Positions 44,635-53,919 of a DNA stretch of 64,000 nt are shown piece by piece. The position numbers and the translations under genes were made by a program. The DNA comes from DTU053 sp012520115. GTDB lineage: Bacteria; Bacillota; Clostridia; Oscillospirales; Acutalibacteraceae. The stretch covers positions 558,001-622,000 of the forward strand of contig JBMNNB010000003.1 in NCBI GenBank assembly GCA_050953725.1. The letters are read 5' to 3'. The notes below the pieces were generated by a model. The model saw nothing but the letters and a program-made list of their open reading frames with translations, did no database searches and was not told the origin of the DNA. The stretch's first letter is position 1; every line of letters starts with the position of its first letter.

Positions 44635-44642
44635 AAGAAAAC

Positions 44643-45575
44643 TTAATCCGCAAAACGCATTTTAGCCACAAGCTGGTTGTGGTCGCTGGCGTAAGCGCCG
44701 TCGTAGTCCTTGTATATTACATCGAACTTCTCTACCTCAAATACATTCGGCGTTACGAAGATATAGTCAATGATAATCGGCGTCCTCTGACCGTAGGCGT
44801 GGAAGGTACCGATATCCGTGGTCTCGGCGGCGATATAGCGGGCATCGGCAAAGTGCTCGATAGACATCCTGTAGGTGTCGGAGTTCTCATAAGCGTTAAA
44901 ATCGCCCATAAGAATCGACGGTCTACCCTCAAACTGAGCGATATGGTCCAGAACCACTTGAATGCCGTTTACCCTTGCCAGCTCGCTGACATGGTCAAGG
45001 TGAGTGTTGAAAACGATGAACTCCCTGCCGCTTGCCTTCTCTTTAAGGATTGCGTAGCTGCAGATTCTGTGGCATGAGGAACCCCAGCTCTTGCTCATGA
45101 CGTCCGGAGTCTCCGACAGCCAGAAGGAGTTCTTGTCGATAAGCTCAAAGGCATCCGCCCGATAGAATACGGGGCAGGCCTCCGACATAAGACTGTCGTC
45201 CCTGTATGTAAGGATACTGTCGTAGCCGACGAGCTTTTTCTGGAAGTACGAATAGTGAATCGGCGTGACCTCCTGGAAGCCTATAATATCGGGAGCCGCT
45301 TCCCTGATATTCTGCAAAAGCAGGTCAGCCCTGTAAAACCAACTGCGCTTGCCTGTATCCGACGGGGAAAAACACCTGACATTGCTGCTCATAACGGTGA
45401 TTTCTCCTTCGGTTCTTTCAATTTCCGCTATGTTGAACACCTCCGAAGTTAACTTGGCCTGATAAGAGATAAAATACTGGAATTGCGTAAACAAGGTGAA
45501 AATGAGTGCAAAGAATGCCAAAATCGCCGGTGCTAACAAGCTTGCTTTCACGAGTCTGCTCTTATCCTTAAACAA
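44643..45575 (-). CDS. Membrane-anchored endonuclease/exonuclease/phosphatase-family protein
   Basis: This encodes 310 residues from a TTG at 45575, chosen because AAGGGGG lies 7 bases upstream. A membrane helix (about 10-32) anchors the EEP domain outside the cell. Motifs seen are IGFQEVT (metal-binding Glu), a FNTHLDH block, LMGDFNAYEN and the closing SDHNQL. EEP enzymes cut phosphodiesters in nucleic acids, phosphoinositides or sphingomyelin; the surface location makes DNase or lipid phosphodiesterase roles possible. Substrate unknown. Confidence 0.87.
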   Translation of the reverse strand: MFKDKSRLVKASLLAPAILAFFALIFTLFTQFQYFISYQAKLTSEVFNIAEIERTEGEITVMSSNVRCFSPSDTGKRSWFYRADLLLQNIREAAPDIIGFQEVTPIHYSYFQKKLVGYDSILTYRDDSLMSEACPVFYRADAFELIDKNSFWLSETPDVMSKSWGSSCHRICSYAILKEKASGREFIVFNTHLDHVSELARVNGIQVVLDHIAQFEGRPSILMGDFNAYENSDTYRMSIEHFADARYIAAETTDIGTFHAYGQRTPIIIDYIFVTPNVFEVEKFDVIYKDYDGAYASDHNQLVAKMRFAD

Positions 45576-45664
45576 AACATCGCCCCCTTGTAAATTTACC
45601 CCCAATTGTAGATAATTATAGCGCAACTAAGCCGCTTGAGGAAACAGAAATTTGGAGAAAAATT

Positions 45665-45695
45665 AAAAAAAGCGAAGCTTTAAGCTTCGCTTTTT
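45665..45695 (-). terminator. Intrinsic terminator after pgsA
   Basis: A near-palindrome, AAAGCGAAGCTT then AAGCTTCGCTTT, flanked by runs of A and T; on the minus strand it ends in seven T residues. Confidence 0.85.
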
Positions 45696-45697
45696 AC

Positions 45698-46264
45698 TTA
45701 TTTTGAGTAGTCAATCAGATTTCGGCTCTCCCACAGGTAAGTGCCGCCGGAGATGATGGTCAGCACCGCAGTTATCCAGAGCAGGATATTTGACACAAGC
45801 GGGAAGTTAAAGGCTTCGGGCAGCATATTAAGCTCGTTAAAGCCGCCGAGAATCATAATCAAAATGGAGAAGACCATCTGTGACACGGTCTTAATCTTGC
45901 CCCAGTTGTTGGCGGGGATGACGACGCCCTGAGAGGAGGCCACAAGGCGCACGGAGGTGACCGCAAACTCCCTTGCAAGCACTATCATAATGACCCAGAT
46001 GCTGCAAAGCCCCAGCTTCATAAACACAAGCAGGGCGGCGGTGGTGAGCATCTTGTCGGCCAAGGGGTCAGCCAGCTTGCCGAAGTTGGTAATCAGGTTG
46101 TGCTTTCTTGCGATTCTGCCGTCAAGGGTGTCCGTTATGGAGCCTATGATAAAAATGGCGGCGGCGATAAAGAAACGGTAGGGCAAGGACTCCCACAAAA
46201 ACACCGCTAAATATACGGGGGTGATAATCATTCTGATAATAGTAAGCTTATTCGGTAGGTTCAT
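45698..46264 (-). CDS. pgsA: CDP-diacylglycerol--glycerol-3-phosphate 3-phosphatidyltransferase
   Basis: This encodes 188 residues with about five membrane helices. The CDP-alcohol phosphotransferase motif DTLDGRIAR then GKLADPLADK is complete (about 42-73). It makes phosphatidylglycerol-phosphate, the first committed step of anionic phospholipid synthesis. The ATG has GGAG upstream. In related genomes rimO and pgsA usually sit close together; here they are separated by a 1.2-kb repeat island although the gene order is kept. Confidence 0.93.
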   Translation of the reverse strand: MNLPNKLTIIRMIITPVYLAVFLWESLPYRFFIAAAIFIIGSITDTLDGRIARKHNLITNFGKLADPLADKMLTTAALLVFMKLGLCSIWVIMIVLAREFAVTSVRLVASSQGVVIPANNWGKIKTVSQMVFSILIMILGGFNELNMLPEAFNFPLVSNILLWITAVLTIISGGTYLWESRNLIDYSK

Positions 46265-46821
46265 TTCATACTCCGCTTTTTTCTCTATTTTCTCTGTTGC
46301 AAATATAATAAGGGTTTAGAGGAAGGAATAAAAGGGAATTTTGCAAATATTCTTAAAATATTCTATGAACGCAAAGGAAAGAAAAAGTAAAGTATAACCC
46401 TTGTTCCGCCTGCCCCGAGCGGGGGCGCTGTTACTCGCCCGTCCGTGCGGCGGGTCGGCGGTGGTGCGCCTGCCCGCTGCCGTGGGGCGGCAGAGCGTCG
46501 GTCGCCTATTCTGCCCATCCGTGTGGGGGGCTGGTCTGCCGAGCGGGGGTGCTTCACTTGTCAGCCGTCTGGGGGGGTGCGCTTGCTCTCCTGCGGGGCG
46601 CCTGCCCGCTGTTCGTGCGTCGGCGGGGCGTCGCCCACCTGCGGGGCGTGCTCTCCGTCTCGCGGTGTTCGTGCGGCGGGGGAATCGGTCGCCGCTCCCT
46701 GCCCGTCCGTGTGGGGTGGTGCGCCCTCCATAACCGTGCGGGCGCGTGTGGGCTGGTCTGCCGTGCGGGGGGCTTCACTCGCCCGTCCGTGCGGCGGGTC
46801 GGCGGTGGTGCGCCTGCCCGA

Positions 46822-47160
46822 TGTTCGTGCGTCGGCGGGGGCGTTTCGCCGCTCCTTGACCGTGCGGGTGTGCGGGTTTGCCCTTAACGGTCGCCCGTCC
46901 TCCGCAGAAAGTGAATTAACATTTAGCGGGCATACAAACAAGAGCGGTTAGCTGTTGCTAACTCGCCGTAGTTTGGGGCTTGCGCTCCGGGTAGGGTTCG
47001 TGGGTTTGTCTGTGCGCCCTCCGGCTGCCCGACGATTCGGGCGGGTCGGTTGTTACTCCCTGCCCATCCGTGTGGGGGGCCGGTCTGCCGTGCGGGGGGC
47101 TTCACTTGTCAGCCGTCTGGGGGGGTGCGCTTGCTCTCCTGCGGGGCGCGCCTGCCCGAC
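46822..47160 (+). repeat. 339-bp tandem unit, copy 1
   Basis: It matches the next 339 bases with only scattered substitutions, for example GTAGTTTGGGG against TTAGTTTTGGG. Confidence 0.85.
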
Positions 47161-47499
47161 TGTTCGTGCGTCGGCGGGGGCGTTTCGCCGCTCCTTGACC
47201 GTGCGGGTGTGCGGGTTTGCCCTTAACGGTCGCCCGTCCTCCGCAGAAAGTGAATTAACATTTAGCGGGCATACAAACAAGAGCGGTTAGCTGTTGCTAA
47301 CTCGCCTTAGTTTTGGGCTTGCGCTCCGGGTAGGGTTCGTGGGTTTGTCTGTGCGCCCTCCGGCTGCCCGACGATTCGGGCGGGTCGGTTGTTACTCCCT
47401 GCCCATCCGTGTGGGGGGCTGGTCTGCCGTGCGGGGGGCTTCACTTGTCAGCCGTCTGGGGGGGTGCGCTTGCTCTCCTGCGGGGCGTGTCTGCCCGCT
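47161..47499 (+). repeat. 339-bp tandem unit, copy 2
   Basis: Directly follows copy 1; its end lies against the 3' end of rimO. Confidence 0.85.
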
Positions 47500-47512
47500 G
47501 CCGTGGGGCGGG

Positions 47513-48844
47513 TTATTCGGGGAAGACCTCGCCTATCAGGTCGTAGCCTTCTGTGTCAAATACCTCAACCTTCACCATTTCGCCCTCGTCAAGGTCATAG
47601 GGGCAGACAAACTTAATTGCCGAGTCAATTTCCGGCGCATCACGCCATGTCCTGCCGTAATAGCTGTCGGAGTAGCCGTCATAGCCCTCCACGACCACAT
47701 CCTGCACGGTGCCGATAAGCGCTTTCTGCTTATCCTCAAATATCTTGAACTGGCTGAGCATAATCCGCTCCGCCCTCTGCGCCTTCACATCGTCCTCCAC
47801 CTGCCCGTCAAACTCGGCGGCAAAGGTGCCTTCCTCCGGTGAATAGGTGAAACATCCGAGGCGGTCGAACTTCGCACTCTCAATGAAGCTGCAGAGGTTC
47901 TCGAACTCCTCGTCGCCCTCGCCGGGGAAGCCCGTAATAAAGGTAGTCCTTATAACCGCATCGGGCATGAACTCCCTGATTCTGTTCACGAGCGAGAGCA
48001 GGCTTTCGGGATTGCCCCGCCTGTTCATCTTTCTGAGTATTTTCGCATCCGCATGCTGAAGGGGCAGGTCTATATAATTCAGAATCTTCTCATTTTCAGC
48101 CATTGTTTCCAATAGCTCATCCGTTATCCTGTCGGGATAGCAATAAAGAAGCCTTATCCACTGGAGCTTTTCGATTTTCACAAGCTCCTTTAAAAGCTCC
48201 GGCAGCATCAGCTTGCCGTAGATATCCTCACCGTAGCGGGTGGTGTCCTGAGCGATAAGCAGAAGCTCCTTTACGCCCGCCTCTGCAAGCTCCTTTGCCT
48301 CCTTTATAATGCCCTCCATGGATCTGCTCCTGAAGGGGCCTCTGATAGAGGGAATCGAGCAGTAGGTGCAGTTGTTCGAACAGCCGTCGGCTATCTTCAG
48401 ATAGGCCCAGAAGCCGGGTGTGGTCAGAAGCCTTTCGCCCTCAAGGGGCATGGCGGTCTTTTCCGGCTTTTCGTCCACGGTCTCGCCCTCAAGGACCCTG
48501 TTGCATATCTCCACAATATCGCCGTTTGCGCCCAGACCCACAACACCGTCAACCTCAGGCAGGTCTGTCAGAATCTCGTCATGGTAGCGCTCCGCAAGGC
48601 AGCCCGTGACCACGATTTTTCTGACAACTCCCGTCTCTTTAAGCTCTGCCATCTCGAGTATGTTCTCGATGGCCTCTTTTTTGGCGTCCTCGATAAAGGC
48701 GCAGGTGTTGATTATGATTATGTCCGCATAGTCGATTTCATCAATGATTTCAAAGCCCGCCGCCTGCAGCTTTGCGAGCATCATTTCGCTGTCCACTCTG
48801 TTTTTCGGACAGCCCAAGGATATGAATCCCACTCTCTTTGACAT
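47513..48844 (-). CDS. rimO: Ribosomal protein S12 methylthiotransferase
   Basis: This encodes 443 residues. The N-terminal MTTase domain holds three cluster cysteines (C12 in SLGCPKN, C48, C82). The radical-SAM cluster is C155, C159, C162 (CSNNCTYC). The C-terminal TRAM domain follows. SLGCPKN and the spacing separate RimO from the tRNA enzyme MiaB. It adds a methylthio group to an aspartate of ribosomal protein S12. It follows recX by 18 bases in the same direction. Confidence 0.95.
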   Translation of the reverse strand: MSKRVGFISLGCPKNRVDSEMMLAKLQAAGFEIIDEIDYADIIIINTCAFIEDAKKEAIENILEMAELKETGVVRKIVVTGCLAERYHDEILTDLPEVDGVVGLGANGDIVEICNRVLEGETVDEKPEKTAMPLEGERLLTTPGFWAYLKIADGCSNNCTYCSIPSIRGPFRSRSMEGIIKEAKELAEAGVKELLLIAQDTTRYGEDIYGKLMLPELLKELVKIEKLQWIRLLYCYPDRITDELLETMAENEKILNYIDLPLQHADAKILRKMNRRGNPESLLSLVNRIREFMPDAVIRTTFITGFPGEGDEEFENLCSFIESAKFDRLGCFTYSPEEGTFAAEFDGQVEDDVKAQRAERIMLSQFKIFEDKQKALIGTVQDVVVEGYDGYSDSYYGRTWRDAPEIDSAIKFVCPYDLDEGEMVKVEVFDTEGYDLIGEVFPE

Positions 48845-48862
48845 CGTATCACCTTTGATTAA

Positions 48863-49486
48863 TTAATCTGTTTCATTATAGTCTGCTTCTGCGCCGAAAT
48901 ATTCCAGCGCCCTGTTTATATCCGAGAGGTTATAGCCCTTTCTCAGAAGATTGTTTATGAGCCTTCTTCTTTCCTTTTCGTCGGCTGACCTTTCGGGCGA
49001 AATCTCCTCTACAAGCTGCTTTAAGCGGCCCTGCTCGTCCTCATGGCTTATATTTACCGCAGAGTCCGCAACTTCGGCGCTTACTCCCCTGCTTCTCAGC
49101 TCGTCGATTATCCGCCTTCTCGCAAAGCCCTTTCTTAAAAATAACTCCTCTGCTAAAAGAGACGAAAACTCCGCATCATTCACAAGTCCCATGCTCTCCG
49201 CCTCGTCTGCGGCATACTGCGCCGCTTCCTTCGGAAATTCACGCCTGAGCTTTTCGACAAGCTCACCCCTGGAATGCATACGATGAGTTATAAGCCGCAA
49301 TGCCTTGTTTAAGGCTGCGGCTTTTGACTGTTCTGTTAAGATGTCCTCAATTTCCTCGGCGGTCAGCTCATCGCCCTCTTTGAGGTTAAGGGTTCTCAGG
49401 AACCCTTCCGTCACAATGGCAAACTGCTCGCCGTCGGCAAAAAGGCGCACCCTGCCGCCTTTAAGCCTTTCAAGTGAAAATCGCAT
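48863..49486 (-). CDS. recX: Recombination regulator RecX
   Basis: This encodes 207 residues with the three-helix repeats of RecX (LITHRMHSRGELVEKLRR, later FARRRIIDELRSRGV and LINNLLRKGYNLSDI). RecX modulates RecA filaments. Its start overlaps the recA stop by one base (TAATG), so the two are translationally coupled. Confidence 0.93.
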   Translation of the reverse strand: MRFSLERLKGGRVRLFADGEQFAIVTEGFLRTLNLKEGDELTAEEIEDILTEQSKAAALNKALRLITHRMHSRGELVEKLRREFPKEAAQYAADEAESMGLVNDAEFSSLLAEELFLRKGFARRRIIDELRSRGVSAEVADSAVNISHEDEQGRLKQLVEEISPERSADEKERRRLINNLLRKGYNLSDINRALEYFGAEADYNETD

Positions 49487-50619
49487 TAATCGTCCACCGT
49501 AATATCAAGAATAGCCCTGTTTGCGGCAACGCTCTTTTTCTCCTGCACCACGTTCTCAACGGGTATCTGCGCAGCCTGCACGACAGATGAAACATTCCTC
49601 TTGGCCGCATTTTCCGCAGTGAGCCGCTCCCTTATCTTAGCCTCAATTTCAGCAGTCAGCTCGGGATTCTGCTCAAAGAAAATCTTAACGTTGTCCCTGC
49701 CCTGTCCGAGCCTCTGGTCGTTGTAGGAGAACCATGCGCCGCTCTTTTGAATTATACCGTAGCTGACGCCTATGTCAAGGATTTCGCCCTCGTGGGAAAT
49801 GCCCTTGCCGTACATTATGTCAAACTCCGCCTCCTTGAAAGGGGGAGCTACCTTGTTCTTGACGATTTTTGCCTTGGTGCGGGAGCCTACAATCTCGCCG
49901 CCGGTTGCCGTGGATTTTATCTGCTCGGACTTTCTGACCTCGATTCGCATGGAGGCGTAGAACTTGAGCGCTCTGCCGCCGGTGGTGACCTCCGGATTGC
50001 CGTAGACCACGCCGACCTTTTCACGCAGCTGGTTTATGAAGATGACTATTGTATTTGAACGGCTGATTGCGCCTGCAAGCTTTCTTAAAGCCTGGGACAT
50101 AAGGCGGGCGTGAAGACCCACATGGGAATCGCCCATGCTGCCCTCGATTTCAGAGCGGGGGACAAGAGCGGCGACCGAGTCCACGACCACCACATCAATG
50201 GCGCCCGAACGGGTCAGAGCCTCGGTGATTTCAAGAGCCTGCTCTCCGTTGTCCGGCTGTGAAACAAGCAGGGAGTCCACATCAACGCCGAGATTCGCCG
50301 CATAGGCCGGGTCAAGGGCGTGCTCTGCGTCAACGAAGGCGGCCTCTCCGCCGGCCCTCTGAGCCTCTGCGATGACATGCAAAGCAAGGGTGGTCTTACC
50401 GGAGGATTCGGGGCCGTATATCTCAACTATCCTGCCCTTAGGCAGACCGCCGATTCCCGTTGCGGCGTCAAGGGATATTGAGCCCGTGTGAATAGCCTCT
50501 ACGTTTAAGGTACTGTTCTGTCCGAGCCGCATAATTGCGCCTTTGCCGAACTGCTTTTCTATCTGGGCAAGTGCGGTTTCCAGAGCCTTTTGTCTGTCTG
50601 CACCTTTTTCGTTAGCCAT
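49486..50619 (-). CDS. recA: Recombinase A
   Basis: This encodes 377 residues from the ATG at 50619 (AAAGGA upstream). Walker A GPESSGKTT is at about 69-77, the DNA-binding loops L1/L2 are present (EIEGSMGDSHVG and GNPEVTTGGRALKFYAS), and the MAW-like IFINQLREKVG is intact. It drives homologous recombination and triggers LexA self-cleavage. A TTG at 50637 is in frame but less well placed. recA heads a recA-recX-rimO-(island)-pgsA series; a LexA box and a promoter lie directly upstream. Confidence 0.97.
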   Translation of the reverse strand: MANEKGADRQKALETALAQIEKQFGKGAIMRLGQNSTLNVEAIHTGSISLDAATGIGGLPKGRIVEIYGPESSGKTTLALHVIAEAQRAGGEAAFVDAEHALDPAYAANLGVDVDSLLVSQPDNGEQALEITEALTRSGAIDVVVVDSVAALVPRSEIEGSMGDSHVGLHARLMSQALRKLAGAISRSNTIVIFINQLREKVGVVYGNPEVTTGGRALKFYASMRIEVRKSEQIKSTATGGEIVGSRTKAKIVKNKVAPPFKEAEFDIMYGKGISHEGEILDIGVSYGIIQKSGAWFSYNDQRLGQGRDNVKIFFEQNPELTAEIEAKIRERLTAENAAKRNVSSVVQAAQIPVENVVQEKKSVAANRAILDITVDD

Positions 50620-50669
50620 GTTTGTCTGTCCTTTCAATCATATATGATGTCAACGCCGCACTTAATGGG

Positions 50670-50683
50670 CGCACAAATGTTCG
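50670..50683 (-). promoter_or_regulatory. LexA (DinR) operator of recA
   Basis: On the minus strand CGAAC-ATTT-GTGCG matches the Firmicute LexA box CGAAC-N4-GTTCG at all but one position. It lies just downstream of the -10, where repressor would block start or escape. Confidence 0.7.
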
Positions 50684-50697
50684 AGGGGTTTAATAGG

Positions 50698-50726
50698 ATT
50701 ATACAGGCTCAAATTATAAAATGCAA
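50698..50726 (-). promoter_or_regulatory. Sigma-A promoter of recA
   Basis: On the minus strand TTGCAT (50721-50726), 17-base spacer, TATAAT (50698-50703). Confidence 0.7.
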
Positions 50727-50739
50727 GAGATTTTTGAAG

Positions 50740-51060
50740 GAAAGGCAAAGATTTTTTGCTCATGAGAGGCATGCACCGCCGACCGCCGGAGAAATAGCCG
50801 CACGTCCTGTAAGGGGGAGGGCGTGTCCTGCGGCTTGTTTGGCGGGTGCTCACTGCCCCGCCCGTCAAGGAGCCTCTCGCCCTGCAAAATGTTCGGAGTG
50901 GGTTTCCCTTGCTTGTCAGTTATGGGGGAGGGCTTTCTCACTGCACTGTGCGGCACGGTGACTGCGCCTACCGTTATAAGTGTGAGGGCTTGTGCGGCGG
51001 GGGTGTTACCTCGCCGCTTTGAAATGCAAAGGGAAGGGGCGAATGCCCCATCCCCGTAAA
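50740..51060. other. Intergenic segment between the histidine kinase and recA, partly GC-rich
   Basis: About 320 bases without a gene. Words such as GCGGCGGGGGTGTTAC and CTTGTCAG resemble island C. A CCCCTTCCC-type inverted pairing near 51030-51055 could act as the terminator of upstream leftward transcription, but it has no clear T tract. Confidence 0.4.
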
Positions 51061-51063
51061 ATT

Positions 51064-52620
51064 TTATTCCGAAAGCTGCTTAGGCTCTATTCCGGGCTTT
51101 CTGACGTCAAACCAGAACCTTACGCCGCCCTGTACATTTTCCACGCCGTACTCCATGTGGTGCAGCTTCTGAATGGCAGCAACGAGAGCCAGTCCCAGGC
51201 CGCTTCTGCCGGCAGCCCTCGACATTGCCTTGTCCGCACGGTAGAAGGAGGTCCAGATTTTGCCTATGTCCTTGTCGGCTATATGCTGACCGCTGTTGAA
51301 GATATAGATGCGCCAGATGTCGCCCCTGTCTTCCAGATTGGCCCTTATAATCCTGCCCTCGCCCAAATCCTCAACATGGGACAGGGCATTTGACAGATAG
51401 TTGTTCACGACCGAGCCGAGGATGATTATATCGCCGTAGCCCGTTACATCCCTCGGTATCTCATTTATAATGAACACGCCCTTGTCCGCAAGCTGCGCCT
51501 TGCTTCTGACGAACCAGTCGTCTATCAGCTCATAGACGTTAAAGCTCTCGTAATTGGGCACATATTCGCCGGAGTCGTATTTGATTATCTCAATCAGCTT
51601 CATTATCATCTGATTCATACGCTCGGCTTCGCTCTTGATGATGTTTGCGTATTCGATTGCCATATCTGCGTCCTCTCTTGCAAAGACAGAGAGTCCCTCC
51701 GAATAGCCCTGAATTATGGCGATGGGCGTTTTAAGCTCATGGGACACGCCTGTCAGGAAGATTTTACGCAGATGGTCGAGGGTGTGCTCCTTTTCGATGT
51801 CGTCCTGGAGCTTCTGGTTCTTGGCCTGAAGGTCCGTCAGCGCCTCATTCAGTGAGTCGGACATGGCGTTGATGCTTCGGGCAAGCCTGTCTATCTCCTC
51901 GCCCCTCATCTCGCCCACCTTCTGGGAGAAGTCCAGCTTAGACATGTTGTCGGTAATGCGGCACATCTCCTTTAAGGGGTCGGTGAACCTCTTGATAAGC
52001 CGTGCGATAACAAACAGCATCAAGGTAACCATTATCGTCGACAGTGAGGAGATGAAGATAATTCCTATTCTTGCAACGTCGTCAAGCTCGTTTTTCAGCT
52101 TGTAAAGCTCAAGGCGGCCGCCGTTCCTTAAATCACGCACAAAAACAAGGTACTCCCTCTTTACCCTGCCGGAGCCGTCCTCACGCAGGTCAAAGTGAAA
52201 GCCCGTGTTCTGAAATCCCGAATCGGTTATCTTGAATCTGCGCCTGTACTGGTCGCCTATCGTGTCATTTTCCGAGAACGGCAGAGGTATGTACGGGCCG
52301 TTGTATGAGGTCGTGTACACAATATTGTCAGCCGGGCCGAAAATCTCAACGCTTATGTCGTTGTTAAGCTCCACCTCACGCAAAGTCTCGTAGAACTTTG
52401 ACGGGTCGTTGTAGGCGCTTTCTATAATGTCGGCGCTTGTCCACAGGTCAAAGCCGGTCTTTAACAGATAAACATAGTTTACCATTCGTGAGTCGGCTAT
52501 GACCACCATTGCGAATCCTATAACAAATACTGTAGCTATGCTTCGGAAAAGTATCGCACTGACGCTGCTTTTCTTTCTATGCTTTTTAGCTTTCTTTTCA
52601 GCTTTCGCCGTCCCTTTCAT
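51064..52620 (-). CDS. Sensor histidine kinase
   Basis: This encodes 518 residues. A membrane helix at about 22-45, an extracellular sensor part (about 46-180), a second helix (about 185-205), HAMP (about 206-260), HisKA with the phospho-accepting His in GVSHELKTP and an HATPase domain with N box NNYLSNALSH, FNSGQHI and GRSGLGLAL. The signal is unknown. It overlaps the response regulator gene by 23 bases, so the two are co-translated partners. Confidence 0.95.
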   Translation of the reverse strand: MKGTAKAEKKAKKHRKKSSVSAILFRSIATVFVIGFAMVVIADSRMVNYVYLLKTGFDLWTSADIIESAYNDPSKFYETLREVELNNDISVEIFGPADNIVYTTSYNGPYIPLPFSENDTIGDQYRRRFKITDSGFQNTGFHFDLREDGSGRVKREYLVFVRDLRNGGRLELYKLKNELDDVARIGIIFISSLSTIMVTLMLFVIARLIKRFTDPLKEMCRITDNMSKLDFSQKVGEMRGEEIDRLARSINAMSDSLNEALTDLQAKNQKLQDDIEKEHTLDHLRKIFLTGVSHELKTPIAIIQGYSEGLSVFAREDADMAIEYANIIKSEAERMNQMIMKLIEIIKYDSGEYVPNYESFNVYELIDDWFVRSKAQLADKGVFIINEIPRDVTGYGDIIILGSVVNNYLSNALSHVEDLGEGRIIRANLEDRGDIWRIYIFNSGQHIADKDIGKIWTSFYRADKAMSRAAGRSGLGLALVAAIQKLHHMEYGVENVQGGVRFWFDVRKPGIEPKQLSE

Positions 52621-53305
52621 TTGGCTCCACCTCTAATTTGTAGCCTGCACCGTAAATCGTCTTAATGTGTGCCGCTCCCCAGTCGCCCAGCTTTGTGCGG
52701 AGGCGGGCCATATGAGAGTCAACGGTTCTGATATCTCCGTAGAAATCAAAGCCCCAGATGTCGTCAAGGAGGCTCTCTCTTGAAAAGACCTTGCCTGCGC
52801 TGGAAACCAGCTTAAACAGCACACTGTATTCCTTTAAGGTAAGCGTTACGCTTTTGCCGTCCAAAGAAACCTCATGGGCCGTGTCGTCAATGGTAAGGCC
52901 GTCTATCGTAAATATGGCCTCGGAGGTGACGGCTGCTCTTTCGTTGCGGCGGATAAGCGCCTCTATCCTCTTGACAAGCACGCTCGGGCTGAAGGGCTTT
53001 GTGACATAGTCGTCTGCGCCCGCCTCAAAGGCAGTCAGCTCGTCAAACTCCTGGCTCCTTGCAGTGAGCATCAACACGGGAAGCTGCGAGTTCTTTCTGA
53101 TACGGCGGCAGACCTCCCAGCCGTCGACATTGGGCATCATTATGTCGAGGATGACCGCACTGAGGCTATCCTCATACTTGTTAAACAGATCGAGGGCCTC
53201 CTGCCCGTCGGCAGCCTCAATCATTTCGTAGCCTTCTTTTTTGAAAAAGTCGACAACCAAACGTCTTATAAGCTCCTCGTCTTCGGCGATAAGGATTTTT
53301 TTCAC
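52598..53305 (-). CDS. OmpR/PhoB-family response regulator
   Basis: This encodes 235 residues from the GTG at 53305, chosen because AAGGAG lies 9 bases upstream; a TTG at 53314 directly abuts that site. The receiver domain has the acidic pair E8/D9, the phosphorylated Asp D54 (VILDIMMP) and a Lys in VTKPFSP. The winged-helix output domain ends in RTVDSHMARLRTKLG then a TIYGAGYKLE stretch. Partner of the downstream kinase; targets unknown. Confidence 0.95.
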   Translation of the reverse strand: MKKILIAEDEELIRRLVVDFFKKEGYEMIEAADGQEALDLFNKYEDSLSAVILDIMMPNVDGWEVCRRIRKNSQLPVLMLTARSQEFDELTAFEAGADDYVTKPFSPSVLVKRIEALIRRNERAAVTSEAIFTIDGLTIDDTAHEVSLDGKSVTLTLKEYSVLFKLVSSAGKVFSRESLLDDIWGFDFYGDIRTVDSHMARLRTKLGDWGAAHIKTIYGAGYKLEVEPNERDGES

Positions 53306-53388
53306 AGCCTGCAACTCCTTCCTAAATGCAAATCCGGTGGAATAAACAACAGCTATATTAATAAGCCATACGGCTTTTTTACTGAAAT

Positions 53389-53919
53389 TCAGCTCTCAAA
53401 GTGCAGTGCCTTTTTTACACCCGACCTTTCGATTGCGGCAAAGAGCAGAAGCCCGAAGATATAGCAGGAAATAACCTGTCCGATACCCACGGAAATCACT
53501 CCGTAGACAAAGCCGCTGATTCCCGCATAGGCGGGCAGCAGGATATACAGCTCAAGCCCGATTATAAAGGCATTTATTATAACCGGCGGAGTAGCGGAGA
53601 GAATCGGCAGACCCTTAATCCTGTACTGCCTGAAGCTCCTTGAGAGCAGGGCGGCAATAAAGGTGGCAAGTGACCCGAAAAGGATGTCCACAACGCCCAG
53701 CGGGCTTTGCAGGTTACCGAGAATGCAGCCTATAAGCAGACCCGGAACGGCCGCCGGAGTGAACACCGGCAGGATAGTCAGCATTTCCGACAGCCTGACC
53801 TGCACGGGTCCGTAGGCCAGATTCAACGCTGCGGAAACATAGGTCAGCGCCACATAAAGGGCGGCTATGACCCCCGCCTGAGCGACATAGGTAAAGCTTT
53901 TTTTGTTTTTCATTTTCAT
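53389..53919 (-). CDS. queT: Queuosine-precursor transporter QueT
   Basis: This encodes 176 residues with five to six membrane helices and the QueT features FTYVAQAGVIAALYVALTY at the start and YGPVQVRLSEMLTILPVF. QueT is an ECF-type substrate-binding component that imports a queuosine precursor (preQ1 or preQ0). No other queuosine genes are nearby. A 136-nt structured leader precedes it. Two starts are possible (53919 and 53913); the ribosome site is weak (GGAAAG), fitting translational control by the leader. Confidence 0.92.
   Translation of the reverse strand: MKMKNKKSFTYVAQAGVIAALYVALTYVSAALNLAYGPVQVRLSEMLTILPVFTPAAVPGLLIGCILGNLQSPLGVVDILFGSLATFIAALLSRSFRQYRIKGLPILSATPPVIINAFIIGLELYILLPAYAGISGFVYGVISVGIGQVISCYIFGLLLFAAIERSGVKKALHFES

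Larger units (their letters stand above)
46390..47512. repeat. GC-rich non-coding repeat island C between rimO and pgsA
   Basis: About 1.1 kb of G-run-rich sequence. Its right part is two units of exactly 339 bp (46822-47160 and 47161-47499), nearly identical, ending about 13 bases before the rimO stop. A further partial copy of the unit lies at about 46510-46610. Each unit contains a small inverted repeat, GTTAGC-TGTT-GCTAAC (46949 and 47288). Open frames on both strands lack ribosome sites; I judge it non-coding. Confidence 0.8.

Noticed and set aside
46949..46964. GTTAGC-TGTT-GCTAAC as an integron attC core
   Set aside because: GTTAGCT does not fit GTTRRRY, and no integrase or cassette layout is present.
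46400..47500. Arg/Gly/Pro/Cys-rich open frames on both strands
   Set aside because: They are long only because GC-rich DNA has few stops, lack ribosome sites, occur in several phases and repeat with the tandem units.
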